Part shown: positions 34,634 to 44,380 of the stretch, one piece after another
Layout of the letters: every line of letters begins with the position of its first letter
Numbering within the stretch: position 1 is the stretch's first letter
DNA from: Promethearchaeota archaeon
GTDB lineage: Archaea > Asgardarchaeota > Lokiarchaeia > Sigyniarchaeales > SOKP01
Length of the DNA stretch: 64,000 nt
Assembly (NCBI GenBank): GCA_016839555.1
Contig: JAEOUA010000007.1
Coordinates: 1 to 64,000, forward strand
Direction of reading: 5' to 3'
The notes under the pieces: model-generated
The model's database searches: none
What the model was told of the DNA's origin: nothing
Seen by the model: the letters and a program-made list of their open reading frames with translations, nothing else
Translations under genes and position numbers: made by a program

Positions 34634-35389
34634 ATGTCCGTAAGAGGGTTTATTGGGTTGTTTCAAGGCTTACTCCCACTTTTTTTATTTCTTCATTATT
34701 TTACCTATTTTTATATCATTATTCATTTCATTGGAAAAAGCAAGGGATATGATATGGCAATATTAGCTATAGCAATTACTTATGCGTGGTTTGTAATGAT
34801 GTTCGAAACCGGTCTCGCATTTATTTGGGGTATTATTTCTTGGCTCATATTTATTCCCATCATATTTATTGGGGAATGGGGTATTCTTCAAACACTCCTA
34901 CTCCTCTATATTTCTGAAAATTATCTGGGTTGGCATTTATCGAAAACTCGACTTTCTAAAGTTGGCTGGATACTTTGTATAGGCTATTTTGCTTTATTTT
35001 GTATTTTTTCTTTTCCAGGAGCGATTAAAGGAAAACCTTGGTTGTATATCTTATCATTTATTGCGTTCGGAATAAATTTATTATTAGCAAGAAGGTTAGT
35101 ATTAAAAGGAGCTGAAAGGGATAACCCCTCAATTAAAAATAATGCAACTGGGCAATCCAGATTTTTATTAATTTGGTTTATTCTTACCATTATAATTGGT
35201 ATTATTAGTAGTATAATAGTTCCATTACTTTTTGAACCCATTACTACGCGAAGAGGAAGTGAAATGTTTTATATTCAATCTTTTTTATTAATGACGGGAT
35301 GGTCCTTTATCTCAGCTATAGTAATATTGCTATGGAGAAATAAAAAAGGAAGGATCTCATTGCCTTATCCAGAAAACAATAGAATTTGA
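34634..35389 (+). CDS. Multi-pass membrane protein, unknown
   Basis: The 251-residue protein has about seven hydrophobic helices (roughly residues 8-32, 40-60, 62-95 as two, 106-125, 132-150, 174-195, 215-236), with a basic loop near 150-172 (RRLVLKGAERDNPSIKNN). No transporter or enzyme motif is recognised. It may be a permease-like or integral membrane protein of unknown role. Start ATG 34634 follows a purine-poor region, so initiation may be leaderless. Confidence 0.7.
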   Translation: MSVRGFIGLFQGLLPLFLFLHYFTYFYIIIHFIGKSKGYDMAILAIAITYAWFVMMFETGLAFIWGIISWLIFIPIIFIGEWGILQTLLLLYISENYLGWHLSKTRLSKVGWILCIGYFALFCIFSFPGAIKGKPWLYILSFIAFGINLLLARRLVLKGAERDNPSIKNNATGQSRFLLIWFILTIIIGIISSIIVPLLFEPITTRRGSEMFYIQSFLLMTGWSFISAIVILLWRNKKGRISLPYPENNRI

Positions 35390-35448
35390 ATATTTCTTAT
35401 TATTTTAATATTTTTTTTTAAAAAAACCGAATAATAGGCTATCAATAC

Positions 35449-36243
35449 TTATATAGAGGCAAGTTCGGCAGTCTCATATAAATAGCTAAAATAAAAATTA
35501 GCGGCGGGTCCAAAAGCGATATGATCAGTAACAATGCCGAAGTATGACAGCTTTTCAAAAAATCTCTGAGATAAAATGATAAACGCATTTTCACCCTCAT
35601 CTATTATAATTGAGGTGCCGAATAATTGATCTCGATACTTTATTTCAGCGATTTCTTTATATTTTAAGAGAAAATCTTTAAAATTTTTATCGCCTAAGGC
35701 TTCTTCTTCTATAAGAATCTTGATATCAGTAACTCCTCGTGCTCGTGCTTTTTTAATATCATTGTAATATATTTTAAGGAATTCAAAATCAGTAGTTACT
35801 AAATAGATTGAAGTCTTGGCTAAATTAATGATAGATAATGATCTATTTATACATACATTTCGTCCTCGATGAATATATAATGCGATTTTTATTGGTGTAT
35901 CATGACTTTGATAAATAGGTGTGAGATTATGAATAATAGTATTGGAATTATCATCAAACATCTCATTGTACTGCTTCTTAGCAATTACCAAGGCTTCATC
36001 GGGACTTTTTGCGAAGTAGCGGCTCGGTCTGGACTCTTCCTCTTTATGAATCCATTTTTTCTCCTTTTCGAGCTGCGTCAAGATATTATATATTCGACTG
36101 TAGGGTACACCCGATTCTTCTGAAAGCTCCTTGGCAGCCATAGGTCCTTTTGCTATTAGGGTCAGATAAATTGAAATTTCATAATCTGTCAGACCTAAAT
36201 TTTTCAATGAATCTTTCACGATTTCGGGGACTTCATCAGACAT
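35449..36243 (-). CDS. TrmB-family transcriptional regulator
   Basis: The 264-residue protein has the TrmB N-terminal winged helix: LKNLGLTDYEISIYLTLIAK, AAKELSEESGVPYSRIYNIL and the coiled linker after it. The C-terminal part (CINRSLSIINLAKTSIYLVT to the end) matches the PLD-like sensor region of TrmB proteins. Such regulators control sugar transport and metabolism genes in archaea upon ligand binding. The adjacent xylulokinase is on the same strand, starting 1.9 kb upstream and ending 273 bp away, so a link to sugar use is plausible but not shown. Confidence 0.9.
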   Translation of the reverse strand: MSDEVPEIVKDSLKNLGLTDYEISIYLTLIAKGPMAAKELSEESGVPYSRIYNILTQLEKEKKWIHKEEESRPSRYFAKSPDEALVIAKKQYNEMFDDNSNTIIHNLTPIYQSHDTPIKIALYIHRGRNVCINRSLSIINLAKTSIYLVTTDFEFLKIYYNDIKKARARGVTDIKILIEEEALGDKNFKDFLLKYKEIAEIKYRDQLFGTSIIIDEGENAFIILSQRFFEKLSYFGIVTDHIAFGPAANFYFSYLYETAELASI

Positions 36244-36516
36244 ATTAAAACCTTAAGCTATTGAAAATACTTGTTTTAGTATATTTAATATTGGTATTAT
36301 AATATCAATAATTGTTGAAATACTATTAGAAAGATAATATTTATCTTTTCAAATTACTAAAAAATTTTACTGATTTATAATAACGGGTTTAGTTAATAAA
36401 AGAAATTTATTATATTATAACAATATTAATTAGTTTCATATAAAAACTTTTTCCTCTCAATTTTTTAGATAATAGAGTTAATAAAAATAAGCTTTTAATT
36501 CTCTAATGATTATGTA

Positions 36517-38133
36517 CTATTTAAAATATATTTGTATGAATTTTAATCTTTCTTGCTCGGGATTTTCAGTTTTTCTTAAGAAATAATTTTCATATGATTG
36601 ATAAAGAGTTAGCATATCATCATAGAGCATCTGATATTTTTCATCTGGATGGATAATCTGTTTATCTTGAATATTTAAGAATTGAGAAGTTAATTCTTCC
36701 CATTCAATATTATTCTTGGTAAAATCAAGATATGATTTCGCCGCTCGCAAACTTGCTCCCAAAGCAGCTGAATCTGTGATTTGAAATTGAACCACAGGCG
36801 TATTGAATATATTTGCAGCAACTTGAAGAATCTCTTTATTCATTGATGCGCTTCCCGTGGCATAAAGTATTTCTGGTTTCTCGCTGATCCATTGCGAATG
36901 CAGCTTCATAGATAAAAATTGGGCTTCAATTATACCTCTAATACTTCTCTTGATATCATTTTCATCAAATCCAAATCTTTGAACTTTAGGATCTAATACT
37001 AATGGAACAATTTCTGGAAAAAAATAGGGGAGCATAATTTTACCATCATTTCCTGGCGGTGTTTCCTCCAAAATTTTTGAAAATGAGTTCCAGTCCAAAT
37101 TAAAACGATTTTTTATTTGTTCACGCGCTAATGAGCCATTCTTAAAACAGATTAAACTCATATAATCTCCTGTTGGAGCCCCAAATACATGGCCTTCTCC
37201 TTTAAAATCAAGAGAAAGTTGTTCTAAATAACTAAAAAAGGTATCACTCGTTCCCAAACTAATAGCTGCTCTTCCTTTTTTTATTAATCCTGTTCCTATG
37301 AGGCTATTAGGATTATCTCCCGAAAATGCGATTATTTTGCAATTATTTGAAAAGCCATATTTTTTAATAAAATATTTAGATATATTTCCTATGATATTTG
37401 GTGAATTTACTAAAGATGGTAACTTATCTATTAAATTAGGTGCTGTTGCTTCTAATGCTCGTGAATCCCACTCTTTAGTAGAAATATTCATCAAATTCAT
37501 TCCAGCACCATCTCCATAATCAATTGGGGCATTCTTTCCAATCAGAATAGAAGCCATAAAAGAGCTTACTAAATGTATTATTGCTGTATCTTTGTATTGC
37601 ATTGGATTATTTTGAAAAAATTTTCTAATTTGGGGCCCAGAAAAGCGTTCAAAAGTATTGGAGCCTGTAATTTTAATAGTCTCTTTCATGCCACCTAAAG
37701 ACTCTCTTATTTCTTCACATTGCTTAGTTGTGCTGGAATCCATCCAAATAGGACTTGTTTTTCGAGTAAAAGTATTTTCTAATTGAATTTTAAGGGTTTT
37801 TACTGGGTTCAAAGTTTTAAGAACCTTCTCAAAGGTATCATTTAAATACACAGTACCATGTTGTTGTCCTGACCCAGAAATTGCTTTTATATCCCCAATA
37901 CACACCTTACTCTTCTTCATAATATTAAATAATAAATCTAAAGATTCCACCCACATTAAAGGATACGAATGCACCACTGTCTCATTCTCCGAATATATCG
38001 CACCATTTTCTGTATTATAATGGGGTAAAGATTTATCAAAATTTATCTTTCTTTTATATACTACCTTATTTTTTTCAATATCAATTACTATTACAGTAAT
38101 AGATTGAGTAGAAAAATCTAATCCAAGAAACAT
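36517..38133 (-). CDS. xylB: Xylulokinase-like FGGY sugar kinase
   Basis: The 538-residue protein is an FGGY-family kinase: MFLGLDFSTQSITVIVID is the first phosphate-binding motif, SGSGQQHGTVYL the sugar-site segment, IAFSGDNPNSLIGTGLIKKG the second ATP-domain signature, and LYATGSASMNKEIL the adenosine motif. The segment GSGQQHGTVYLN and the length are nearest to eukaryotic-type xylulokinases, which phosphorylate D-xylulose. Substrate is inferred. The TrmB-family gene lies next to it and may regulate it. Confidence 0.88.
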   Translation of the reverse strand: MFLGLDFSTQSITVIVIDIEKNKVVYKRKINFDKSLPHYNTENGAIYSENETVVHSYPLMWVESLDLLFNIMKKSKVCIGDIKAISGSGQQHGTVYLNDTFEKVLKTLNPVKTLKIQLENTFTRKTSPIWMDSSTTKQCEEIRESLGGMKETIKITGSNTFERFSGPQIRKFFQNNPMQYKDTAIIHLVSSFMASILIGKNAPIDYGDGAGMNLMNISTKEWDSRALEATAPNLIDKLPSLVNSPNIIGNISKYFIKKYGFSNNCKIIAFSGDNPNSLIGTGLIKKGRAAISLGTSDTFFSYLEQLSLDFKGEGHVFGAPTGDYMSLICFKNGSLAREQIKNRFNLDWNSFSKILEETPPGNDGKIMLPYFFPEIVPLVLDPKVQRFGFDENDIKRSIRGIIEAQFLSMKLHSQWISEKPEILYATGSASMNKEILQVAANIFNTPVVQFQITDSAALGASLRAAKSYLDFTKNNIEWEELTSQFLNIQDKQIIHPDEKYQMLYDDMLTLYQSYENYFLRKTENPEQERLKFIQIYFK

Positions 38134-38273
38134 TTTACGGTTTTATTCTTTATTATTAGCAAGATTTAATATATTTTTCAATAAATGGTATTTTTATTGA
38201 TAGTTTTGTTTATCTATTATTTAAAACTAATTGGTTGATTGAATCCTAAGAGAATTTCGATTATACGGTTATA

Positions 38274-38711
38274 TTAACTATTTTTCAAATAAGAATTAAT
38301 TAGATCCATATTAAGAGGTATTACCCATTCAGCAATGTCCTTCAATCTACTTCTTAATTTTAATTTTTCTGCACGATTATTAGGTAATCCTTTCACTAGA
38401 GAATGACCATAATTTCTCAATATTGGATTATGGATGACTGATAAGGCAGGAATTTTACGAATGTTTCCAACATTCATTTTAATTACTCCATTAAATTTAG
38501 GAACTCTTGATAGGCGTCTTAGCTTTTTTGCACTACAATATTTTTCCCAAGCAGTAGATATTCCATCACTCTTTTCATCCCTAAAGGCATTTATTGGCAC
38601 TTCATTGGCAGAATATCCCCTAGGCTTAAGAATTAGTTTTAAGTTGAAATTTCGGAATAAATTATCATTATTAGGAATATATTTGACTTTTAACGGAAGT
38701 TTTTTAGCCAT
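38274..38711 (-). CDS. Conserved hypothetical, third gene of an unknown operon
   Basis: The 145-residue basic protein has GYSANEVPINAFRDEKSDGI and TAWEKYCSAKKLRRLSRVPK, then HNPILRNYGHSLVKGLP. I recall these patterns from uncharacterised proteins spread through bacteria and archaea, usually beside a protein with an NWDG motif, which is exactly the upstream gene here. There is no known activity. It overlaps the upstream gene by 22 bp, so the two are coupled and probably work together. Confidence 0.7.
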   Translation of the reverse strand: MAKKLPLKVKYIPNNDNLFRNFNLKLILKPRGYSANEVPINAFRDEKSDGISTAWEKYCSAKKLRRLSRVPKFNGVIKMNVGNIRKIPALSVIHNPILRNYGHSLVKGLPNNRAEKLKLRSRLKDIAEWVIPLNMDLINSYLKNS

Positions 38712-39718
38712 GGAAAAATCACAATATGAATTTTATTGATATCAATTATTCCTTGAATTTCATTATTTTTATTATCCCTTCCATAAAAACTAGGCAAATT
38801 TAGAAACTCTTCAGAAAAATTGATTGTTAATTCCATTTCTTCAGTTTTCCAATGAATATCAACGCTTAAATCTCCGACAGGTAAAATATTAGGAACTTCT
38901 AAATTTAAGGAGTATAACTTATTAAACTTATAAAACAATCGGATTAAGAAATCTGTGGCAAATCTCCAGACCTCGATGTTAAAAGCCTTACTATCCTCAC
39001 CATCCCAATTTTCCCCTAAACTTAATATATGTTCTCTAGAATTATTGATTTCATTTTTTAATGTTTCATATTGTTTAGTATTGAAAAATGACATTTCATC
39101 AAAATCATCTAGCTTGGAAAAATCGTCTTTTTCTGATTTAAGAAATGGCTCTGTTTCTAATCCCTCAATAACAACTGTGTGATCATCTAATTCAGATTCC
39201 TCTATAAGTAATGAATCGCTGCTTTTAGTTTCTCGGTCAATATTTTTAGTATCTTCTTCTGATTTAATTTTAAAACTAGTTTGTATAAAATCATCTTTAT
39301 CTTTTAAAAGCTTTACAGATTCTCCATTAATCATAAAATCGGAAGAATCAGAATCATTAAAGATACCAATATTTCTGGTATCATAATAAGCATTATTATA
39401 AGCATAGGCTTTCGAGAAACCTGTTAAAATTGACTTGATACTTTTATATTCTGTTATCTTTTCATCCTTTTCTATTTTAGAGTCTGTTAATATTTGAGCC
39501 TTCTTAGCTTGTCTACCCCTTTGTAATAATAGTTTCATACGAGTAAATCGATCTAATTTATCCTTTAATCCAAACTCATTGACTTTGGTATAATATATCT
39601 CTGTGATTTGGCTACCTATAGATTTGATAATTTCTTCTCGAGTGCAATTTGGGTTAGTTTTTTCGATTTCAAGTATAATATTATTAAAATCAAAAGTCTT
39701 CTCTACTGTTTCTGTCAT
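38690..39718 (-). CDS. NWDG-motif protein of unknown function
   Basis: The 342-residue protein has a variable, acidic N-terminal 215 residues and a conserved C-terminal domain: LSLGENWDGEDSKAFNIEVW, then NILPVGDLSVDIHWKTEEME and LTINFSEEF. This C-terminal domain resembles a widespread uncharacterised family whose members occur in mobile regions next to a small partner like the downstream gene. Function is unknown. Its ATG overlaps the stop of the upstream gene (TAATG), and its end overlaps the downstream gene; the middle gene of the operon. Confidence 0.7.
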   Translation of the reverse strand: MTETVEKTFDFNNIILEIEKTNPNCTREEIIKSIGSQITEIYYTKVNEFGLKDKLDRFTRMKLLLQRGRQAKKAQILTDSKIEKDEKITEYKSIKSILTGFSKAYAYNNAYYDTRNIGIFNDSDSSDFMINGESVKLLKDKDDFIQTSFKIKSEEDTKNIDRETKSSDSLLIEESELDDHTVVIEGLETEPFLKSEKDDFSKLDDFDEMSFFNTKQYETLKNEINNSREHILSLGENWDGEDSKAFNIEVWRFATDFLIRLFYKFNKLYSLNLEVPNILPVGDLSVDIHWKTEEMELTINFSEEFLNLPSFYGRDNKNNEIQGIIDINKIHIVIFPWLKNFR

Positions 39719-40623
39719 TATTTTTTATCCTCAAGCTTAGATCCAATTAAATCTGAAACTATTTCATCTAAATCTTCTTTTACTTTCTTAGGAACTGATA
39801 CTTGTTTTTCTACAACAGAAGTTGATGTTTTTGGAATCTCTAACATTCTAATAAACATATATCTCCATTCTTCACAAATCTCAAATAAAAAATCAATACT
39901 ATTCTCTATATATTCTTCATCATCATTAAATTTTTTCAGATTATCTAATAATTTATTCTTAAATATATTATAGGATTCTTTCCATCTTTTAATTTTATTC
40001 TCTTCATATTGCAAATAAAATCTGAAGTATTCATACATTCTTCCAAATGAATTTAAGATGATTTTAAGCATTAATTGTTTAGAAGTGGAGCCATGACTCT
40101 TAATTACCCTATTTATTTCATTGAGAACTCCAAAAATCAGAACATCTAAATTAATTGGGGTATCATTAAAATTTAATTCCTTTATATAAAATGCAAGACA
40201 GAAATTGATTGAAAATTGAGAAAAATCTGGATTGTCTTTATAGGTTTCTCTTTCAACTTTAATTAAATCCCTAAATTCGGAATAATAATCCTGATAATCT
40301 TCCATTATCTTTTTTGTATGTAACTCATATTTATCTGAGTTATAATCACTAAGGATTTTTTTTAGTTTTCTTATTCCTTTTTTTAAATTTCCATCATCTT
40401 TATAAAATCTAAATTCATAAGTTATTTCTTTCAATACCGCCCCTAATAGAGCATATATTTTTGTTTTTAATATAGAAGCATTAGTCATCATACGATTACT
40501 TAAAATATTACAAAAACCAAAATCAAGCTCATCCAATCCATTAAGATAGGCTTTTAAATCTTCTTTTAATACATACTTAAATTTTTCAAATGAATTTTCT
40601 GTCATATTCATCATTCTTTTCAT
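39718..40623 (-). CDS. Helical protein of unknown function, first gene of the operon
   Basis: The 301-residue protein is nearly all helix with many aromatic residues, no membrane segment and no motif I know. The C-terminal 50 residues (VSVPKKVKEDLDEIVSDLIG) look like a tether. Two in-frame ATGs (codons 1, 4 and 7 are Met) make the exact start uncertain. Coupling by TAATG to the NWDG gene says the products act together. Confidence 0.65.
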   Translation of the reverse strand: MKRMMNMTENSFEKFKYVLKEDLKAYLNGLDELDFGFCNILSNRMMTNASILKTKIYALLGAVLKEITYEFRFYKDDGNLKKGIRKLKKILSDYNSDKYELHTKKIMEDYQDYYSEFRDLIKVERETYKDNPDFSQFSINFCLAFYIKELNFNDTPINLDVLIFGVLNEINRVIKSHGSTSKQLMLKIILNSFGRMYEYFRFYLQYEENKIKRWKESYNIFKNKLLDNLKKFNDDEEYIENSIDFLFEICEEWRYMFIRMLEIPKTSTSVVEKQVSVPKKVKEDLDEIVSDLIGSKLEDKK

Positions 40624-40740
40624 AATTACATTTTTATAAAATTGTCGTTCTATAAATATTTATTTTTTAAAATTCTCTTCTTCTTATTTTTTAAGACGAG
40701 AATTAATCATAAAATTATAATTAAATAAAATAAGATTTTT

Positions 40741-41100
40741 ATGCTTCCCAGGATAATTATTGTTAAATTTAATAAATAATACCATAAATTAATAGAATTA
40801 TTATATTCTTATGAAGACTTTTCGGGTATCTATTACATCGTAATTAAAGGATCATTAAAATGCGAAGATGGAAAGACAATTGGACAAGAAAATAGGTATA
40901 TATTATTAGTAAAATTAAAAATACAGACTCGTGAATCTATTGAAGAACTAATATATAATATGACAATAGTTCGTGATTCTGTAATTGAATATGATAAATT
41001 AGATATATTCTCTTATCAATTTACATATTCTAAATCTTTTTCTTCCTATAATTTAAATTTTAGTATTTCTCCCAATATTCTTCTCATTTTTTTTACTTAA
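40741..41100 (+). pseudogene. Small unknown gene with an in-frame stop
   Basis: A frame of 120 codons runs from ATG 40741 to TAA 41098-41100 with a single internal TAA at codon 13 (40777). After the stop it encodes HKLIELLYSYEDFSGIYYIV and a strand-rich middle (ENRYILLVKLKIQTRESIEE). The downstream part has no good start codon. This may be a gene lost by one point mutation; the family is unknown. Confidence 0.45.
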
Positions 41101-41307
41101 ATAATATTTTAAAAACATTTCTTATGGGTATTCACTCTTTTTTATTATTTTTTTAAAATTATTATCTTAAAAATGATTTTTTTCGATATTAAAATGAAAA
41201 AATTTTTAACAATTTAATATTTTTAAAAAAACGTATAGTTATTTTTTTACATAATTAGAAGTAATTTTATGCAATTTCAATTAACCAATTAAAAAGGGGT
41301 TTGAAAG

Positions 41308-41727
41308 CTGGACGTAATAGACTTGAAAATATTGGAAGAACTCAAAAAAGATGGCAGAATATCTTTTAGTGATATTTCTAATAAGGTGAATAAGACAGAA
41401 GCAACAGTGAGACGCAGAGTAAATCGGATGCTAAAAGAGGGGATAATAAAAAATTTTACTATTGATTACCAAATAGAAAGTAAACCAAAGGTCAAGGTTA
41501 CGGTTAAGATAGAACCAAATTATAAAGAAATAAAAGATATTTTAAAAAAATTAAGGCAGATTAATGAAATTACTCATATATGGCGTCTTTCCGGGGAATG
41601 TGGACTGTTTATTATTGTTGAGATTCCAACCATCGAACAGTTTAATCCTTTAATCGAAGAAAAAATATCCCAAATTGAAGGATTAAAAATCACAGAAACA
41701 TGTTTTATTACTGATGTTATTAAATAA
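41308..41727 (+). CDS. Lrp/AsnC-family transcriptional regulator, probable CTG start
   Basis: The protein is a small Lrp/AsnC regulator: winged helix LKILEELKKDGRISFSDISN with the recognition helix KTEATVRRRVNRMLKEG, then an RAM/ligand domain (VTVKIEPNYKEIKDILKKLR; HIWRLSGECGLFIIVE). Homologues start a few residues before DLKIL. The only in-frame codons upstream of TTG 41323 lead to CTG at 41308, preceded 7 bp by AAGGGGT; a stop lies two codons further up. So CTG (giving LDVIDLKIL) is the likely start; TTG 41323 would remove part of the first helix. It should sense an amino acid and control nearby or distant genes. Confidence 0.88.
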   Translation: MDVIDLKILEELKKDGRISFSDISNKVNKTEATVRRRVNRMLKEGIIKNFTIDYQIESKPKVKVTVKIEPNYKEIKDILKKLRQINEITHIWRLSGECGLFIIVEIPTIEQFNPLIEEKISQIEGLKITETCFITDVIK

Positions 41728-41746
41728 ATTTGAATATTCCAATAAA

Positions 41747-41812
41747 ATACCATAATTATTTTTTAATAAGATTATTATAATACCATAGTTATTTTTTAAT
41801 AACATTATTATA
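41747..41812. repeat. Tandem pair of 33-bp repeats
   Basis: Two 33-bp units (ATACCATAATTATTTTTTAA, then TAAGATTATTATA and its near copy) stand head to tail between the Lrp gene and the zinc-finger gene. They differ at two bases. The unit contains TATA-like sequence, so the duplication may alter the promoter of the next gene. Confidence 0.75.
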
Positions 41813-41834
41813 ATATGATGATTAGGTTATAACT

Positions 41835-42077
41835 ATGTCTAAAGATCAGAAAAACAGATGCCCATATTGTAATAAGGTCCTTAAACATCCATACTGGGCT
41901 CATATCCAGCAATATCATCCAGAAGAATACAAAAAGAAGAAGACGTGGATTAAACTATATCAAGATTATTCAAGTGTAGGGATGGATGATAAAGTGATTT
42001 TTATTATTATGGCGGAATTATTTAATGTATCTGCCGATGAAATCAAATTTTATTTAGAAAAAAATAAAGTTCTCTAA
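41835..42077 (+). CDS. Small C2H2 zinc-finger-like protein
   Basis: The 80-residue protein has CPYCNKVLKHPYWAHIQQYH (C9, C12, H24, H28), a C-X2-C-X11-H-X3-H arrangement that should bind zinc, followed by a helical C-terminus with DDKVIFIIMAELFNVSADEI. It is probably a nucleic-acid- or protein-binding protein; no named family known to me. The tandem repeat at 41747-41812 lies in its promoter region. Confidence 0.75.
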   Translation: MSKDQKNRCPYCNKVLKHPYWAHIQQYHPEEYKKKKTWIKLYQDYSSVGMDDKVIFIIMAELFNVSADEIKFYLEKNKVL

Positions 42078-42175
42078 CTATTTCCTATTAAGGGTTTTAA
42101 AATTTTCACCCTAATTTTAAACTTGGGATTTTTTACAAATAAGTTTCTAGCTATTTTTTCAGTTTCATTATATGC

Positions 42176-42718
42176 TTAAGCAAGATATGGGCGAATTTTT
42201 TTCCATATTGAATTAATGAGTTCTTTTTCTTCCGTATCAGGTTTGAATTTTAAGTTTTCAAGAATATATTGAGTTTCTTTGGTGTATCTTTCAATAAAAG
42301 AGTGTGGTGCTCCAGACATAGTAGAAACATTATGTTCTCTGTCTGCGAGCTTGATAATACGGGCTTCTTTAGATATATTATTTATTTTTTTTGTTAAATA
42401 TTGAGCTTTTGCTTTATAATCAGTTTCATTCTTATTGTTTTTATATTGTTTCTTATCAGAGGTTAATTCTTGAACTAAATCAGCGATTTCTTTGTTAAAA
42501 TTATACTTTAGTTCATCATATGTGGTGTCAGTATCTTCCAAAGTATCATGTAAATATGCGGCAGCTAAAATTGTTTTATTATTCTTATATTTATTGAATG
42601 TTTTCAAACGGTCAACGACCGCAAAAGGATGAGTGTAATATAACTCATTTGTGTATTTCCTTTGATCTTTTCCGTGCTTTAATTTCGCAAATGTTTTTGC
42701 TTTTTCTATTAAATCCAT
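42176..42718 (-). CDS. HD-domain hydrolase (MESH1/SpoT-like)
   Basis: The 180-residue protein is a single HD domain of the RelA/SpoT hydrolase type: YYTHPFAVVDRL (H30), AAAYLHDTLEDTD (H57-D58, E61-D62) and IIKLADREHNVSTM (D126). Such small stand-alone forms (MESH1) cleave the 3'-pyrophosphate of ppGpp or dephosphorylate NADPH. The metal residues are all in place. No synthetase domain is attached. It lies 14 bp after serS on the same strand and may be cotranscribed with it, an apt pairing for amino acid stress. Confidence 0.85.
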   Translation of the reverse strand: MDLIEKAKTFAKLKHGKDQRKYTNELYYTHPFAVVDRLKTFNKYKNNKTILAAAYLHDTLEDTDTTYDELKYNFNKEIADLVQELTSDKKQYKNNKNETDYKAKAQYLTKKINNISKEARIIKLADREHNVSTMSGAPHSFIERYTKETQYILENLKFKPDTEEKELINSIWKKIRPYLA

Positions 42719-42731
42719 TTTGTTATAAAAT

Positions 42732-44030
42732 TTAACTTATTTTTTTTAGTGGAGTGATAACTTTCTTTCCGTTCATATACTTTCTAAGAACCTTGGGAAT
42801 TGTTATTGAGTGATCATGATTTTGAAAATTCTCAATAAGAGAACAGATTGTCCTTTCTGTTGCGATGGCCGTTGAATTAAGGGTATGAACGTTTTCTTTT
42901 TCTTCTGTTACTCCGACTTTGCCCATTCTAATTTTAAGTTTTCTTGCTTGATAATCTAGGCAATTACTACATGATACTAATTCTCTATAAGTATTAGAAG
43001 CAGGAAACCAAGCTTCTAAATCATATTTCTTAGCAGCATTATCATTTAGCTCTCCAGACGCAATACTCACAATTCGGTAGGGAATTTCTAATTTTTTATA
43101 TAATTCTTCAGCATTTTGAATGAGTTCTTCATGGAATTTCCAAGAATTCTCCGGCTTACAGAATACATATTGTTCAACTTTTTCAAATTGATGAACTCTA
43201 AAAATTCCCAGCGTATCTTTTCCATGAGAACCTGCCTCTCTCCTAAAACATGAAGATATACCGGCATATTTAAGCGGTAAGTTATCAGGATCTATAATTT
43301 CATCATAATGATAAGCAGCTAAAGTTTGCTCGGAAGTGGCAATCATATATAAATCCTCGTCTTGAATTTTATATAACTGCTCTTCAAAATCGGTAAGTTC
43401 TGCAGCAGCTTTAATTATTTCATATTTCACAAAAAAGGGAGTCCACATTGGAAGATATCCTTTATTTTCCAAAAAATCTATAGCAAATCTCATTAATGCC
43501 AAATTTAATAGAGCCAAGTCCCCCTTCAAATAATAAAAACGAGAACCCACCACCTCTGATGCCTTTAAAACATCTGCTCCATTGATTAGTTCAATTAAGT
43601 CCACATGTGATACCGGTTTAAATTTAAAATCTGCAGTTTCTCCAACTAACCTGATGATCTGGTTTTCTTCCTCCGTTTCTCCTATGGGAACAGATTCATG
43701 AACAATATTTCCTACAATGTATCTATATTCTTCCCTTTGTTGGAGAAATTTTTCCGCTTCTTGCTCTAACTCTTCTATCTCTTCTTTAATTTTGGTTGAT
43801 TGTTCGATCGCCTTACTAGCTTCTTTTTCTTTACCCGCCTTTTTATATTTTCCTATATGGCGAGAAATTTCATTACGCTTTCTTCTGGCCTCTTCTAATT
43901 GTTGTAAGGCATCACGCCATTTTATATCATATTCTAATACTTTTTTGGCATTATTGGGGTCTTTGAATCGCTTTTCTTCAGAGGCGATTATTTTCTCCAA
44001 ATTGTTTCGAAATAATTCAATATCAAGCAA
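42732..44030 (-). CDS. serS: Seryl-tRNA synthetase
   Basis: The 432-residue protein is a standard class II SerRS: an N-terminal coiled-coil arm that grips the long variable arm of tRNA-Ser (residues about 30-105), motif 2 in GISSCFRREAGSHGKDTLGI with the downstream FRVHQFEKVEQYVF, and motif 3 near TERTICSLIENFQ. It charges tRNA-Ser with serine using ATP. It belongs to the common type, not the rare methanogen type. The start is TTG at 44030 with GAAGGGA eight bases upstream. The HD hydrolase gene follows. Confidence 0.97.
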   Translation of the reverse strand: MLDIELFRNNLEKIIASEEKRFKDPNNAKKVLEYDIKWRDALQQLEEARRKRNEISRHIGKYKKAGKEKEASKAIEQSTKIKEEIEELEQEAEKFLQQREEYRYIVGNIVHESVPIGETEEENQIIRLVGETADFKFKPVSHVDLIELINGADVLKASEVVGSRFYYLKGDLALLNLALMRFAIDFLENKGYLPMWTPFFVKYEIIKAAAELTDFEEQLYKIQDEDLYMIATSEQTLAAYHYDEIIDPDNLPLKYAGISSCFRREAGSHGKDTLGIFRVHQFEKVEQYVFCKPENSWKFHEELIQNAEELYKKLEIPYRIVSIASGELNDNAAKKYDLEAWFPASNTYRELVSCSNCLDYQARKLKIRMGKVGVTEEKENVHTLNSTAIATERTICSLIENFQNHDHSITIPKVLRKYMNGKKVITPLKKIS

Positions 44031-44380
44031 AATTAGTTCCCTTCCATGATAAATTAATTAGATCTTATATATAGATACAATCAATTGTTAATGAAATTAA
44101 TGATTTAACATAAAAAAAGTCTTATATCATATTATATTAGGCTTATTCTTTCTTAGCGTTTATACTACTCATTCTATGAAACAATTTTTGAATTATTGGA
44201 CAGAAAAACCTTAAAAAATAAGTAAAAATAATTACTATTTATCTCTTACTTATTTGAAGGTGAGAATAAATGGTGTCTAACTTTGAGCATAATTTAAGTT
44301 ACTATAGAATAAATAGTATGCAAGATTATGAGAATTATTGATAAAAAAATATATAATATAAAATAAAAATAATAAAAATT
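44031..44380. other. Divergent promoter region
   Basis: No gene in 350 bp. It holds the promoters of serS (leftward) and of the membrane protein gene (rightward). Confidence 0.4.

Noticed and set aside
42176..42718. A full RelA/SpoT alarmone synthetase
   Set aside because: The protein contains only the HD hydrolase domain and ends at 180 residues; no synthetase domain is encoded next to it.
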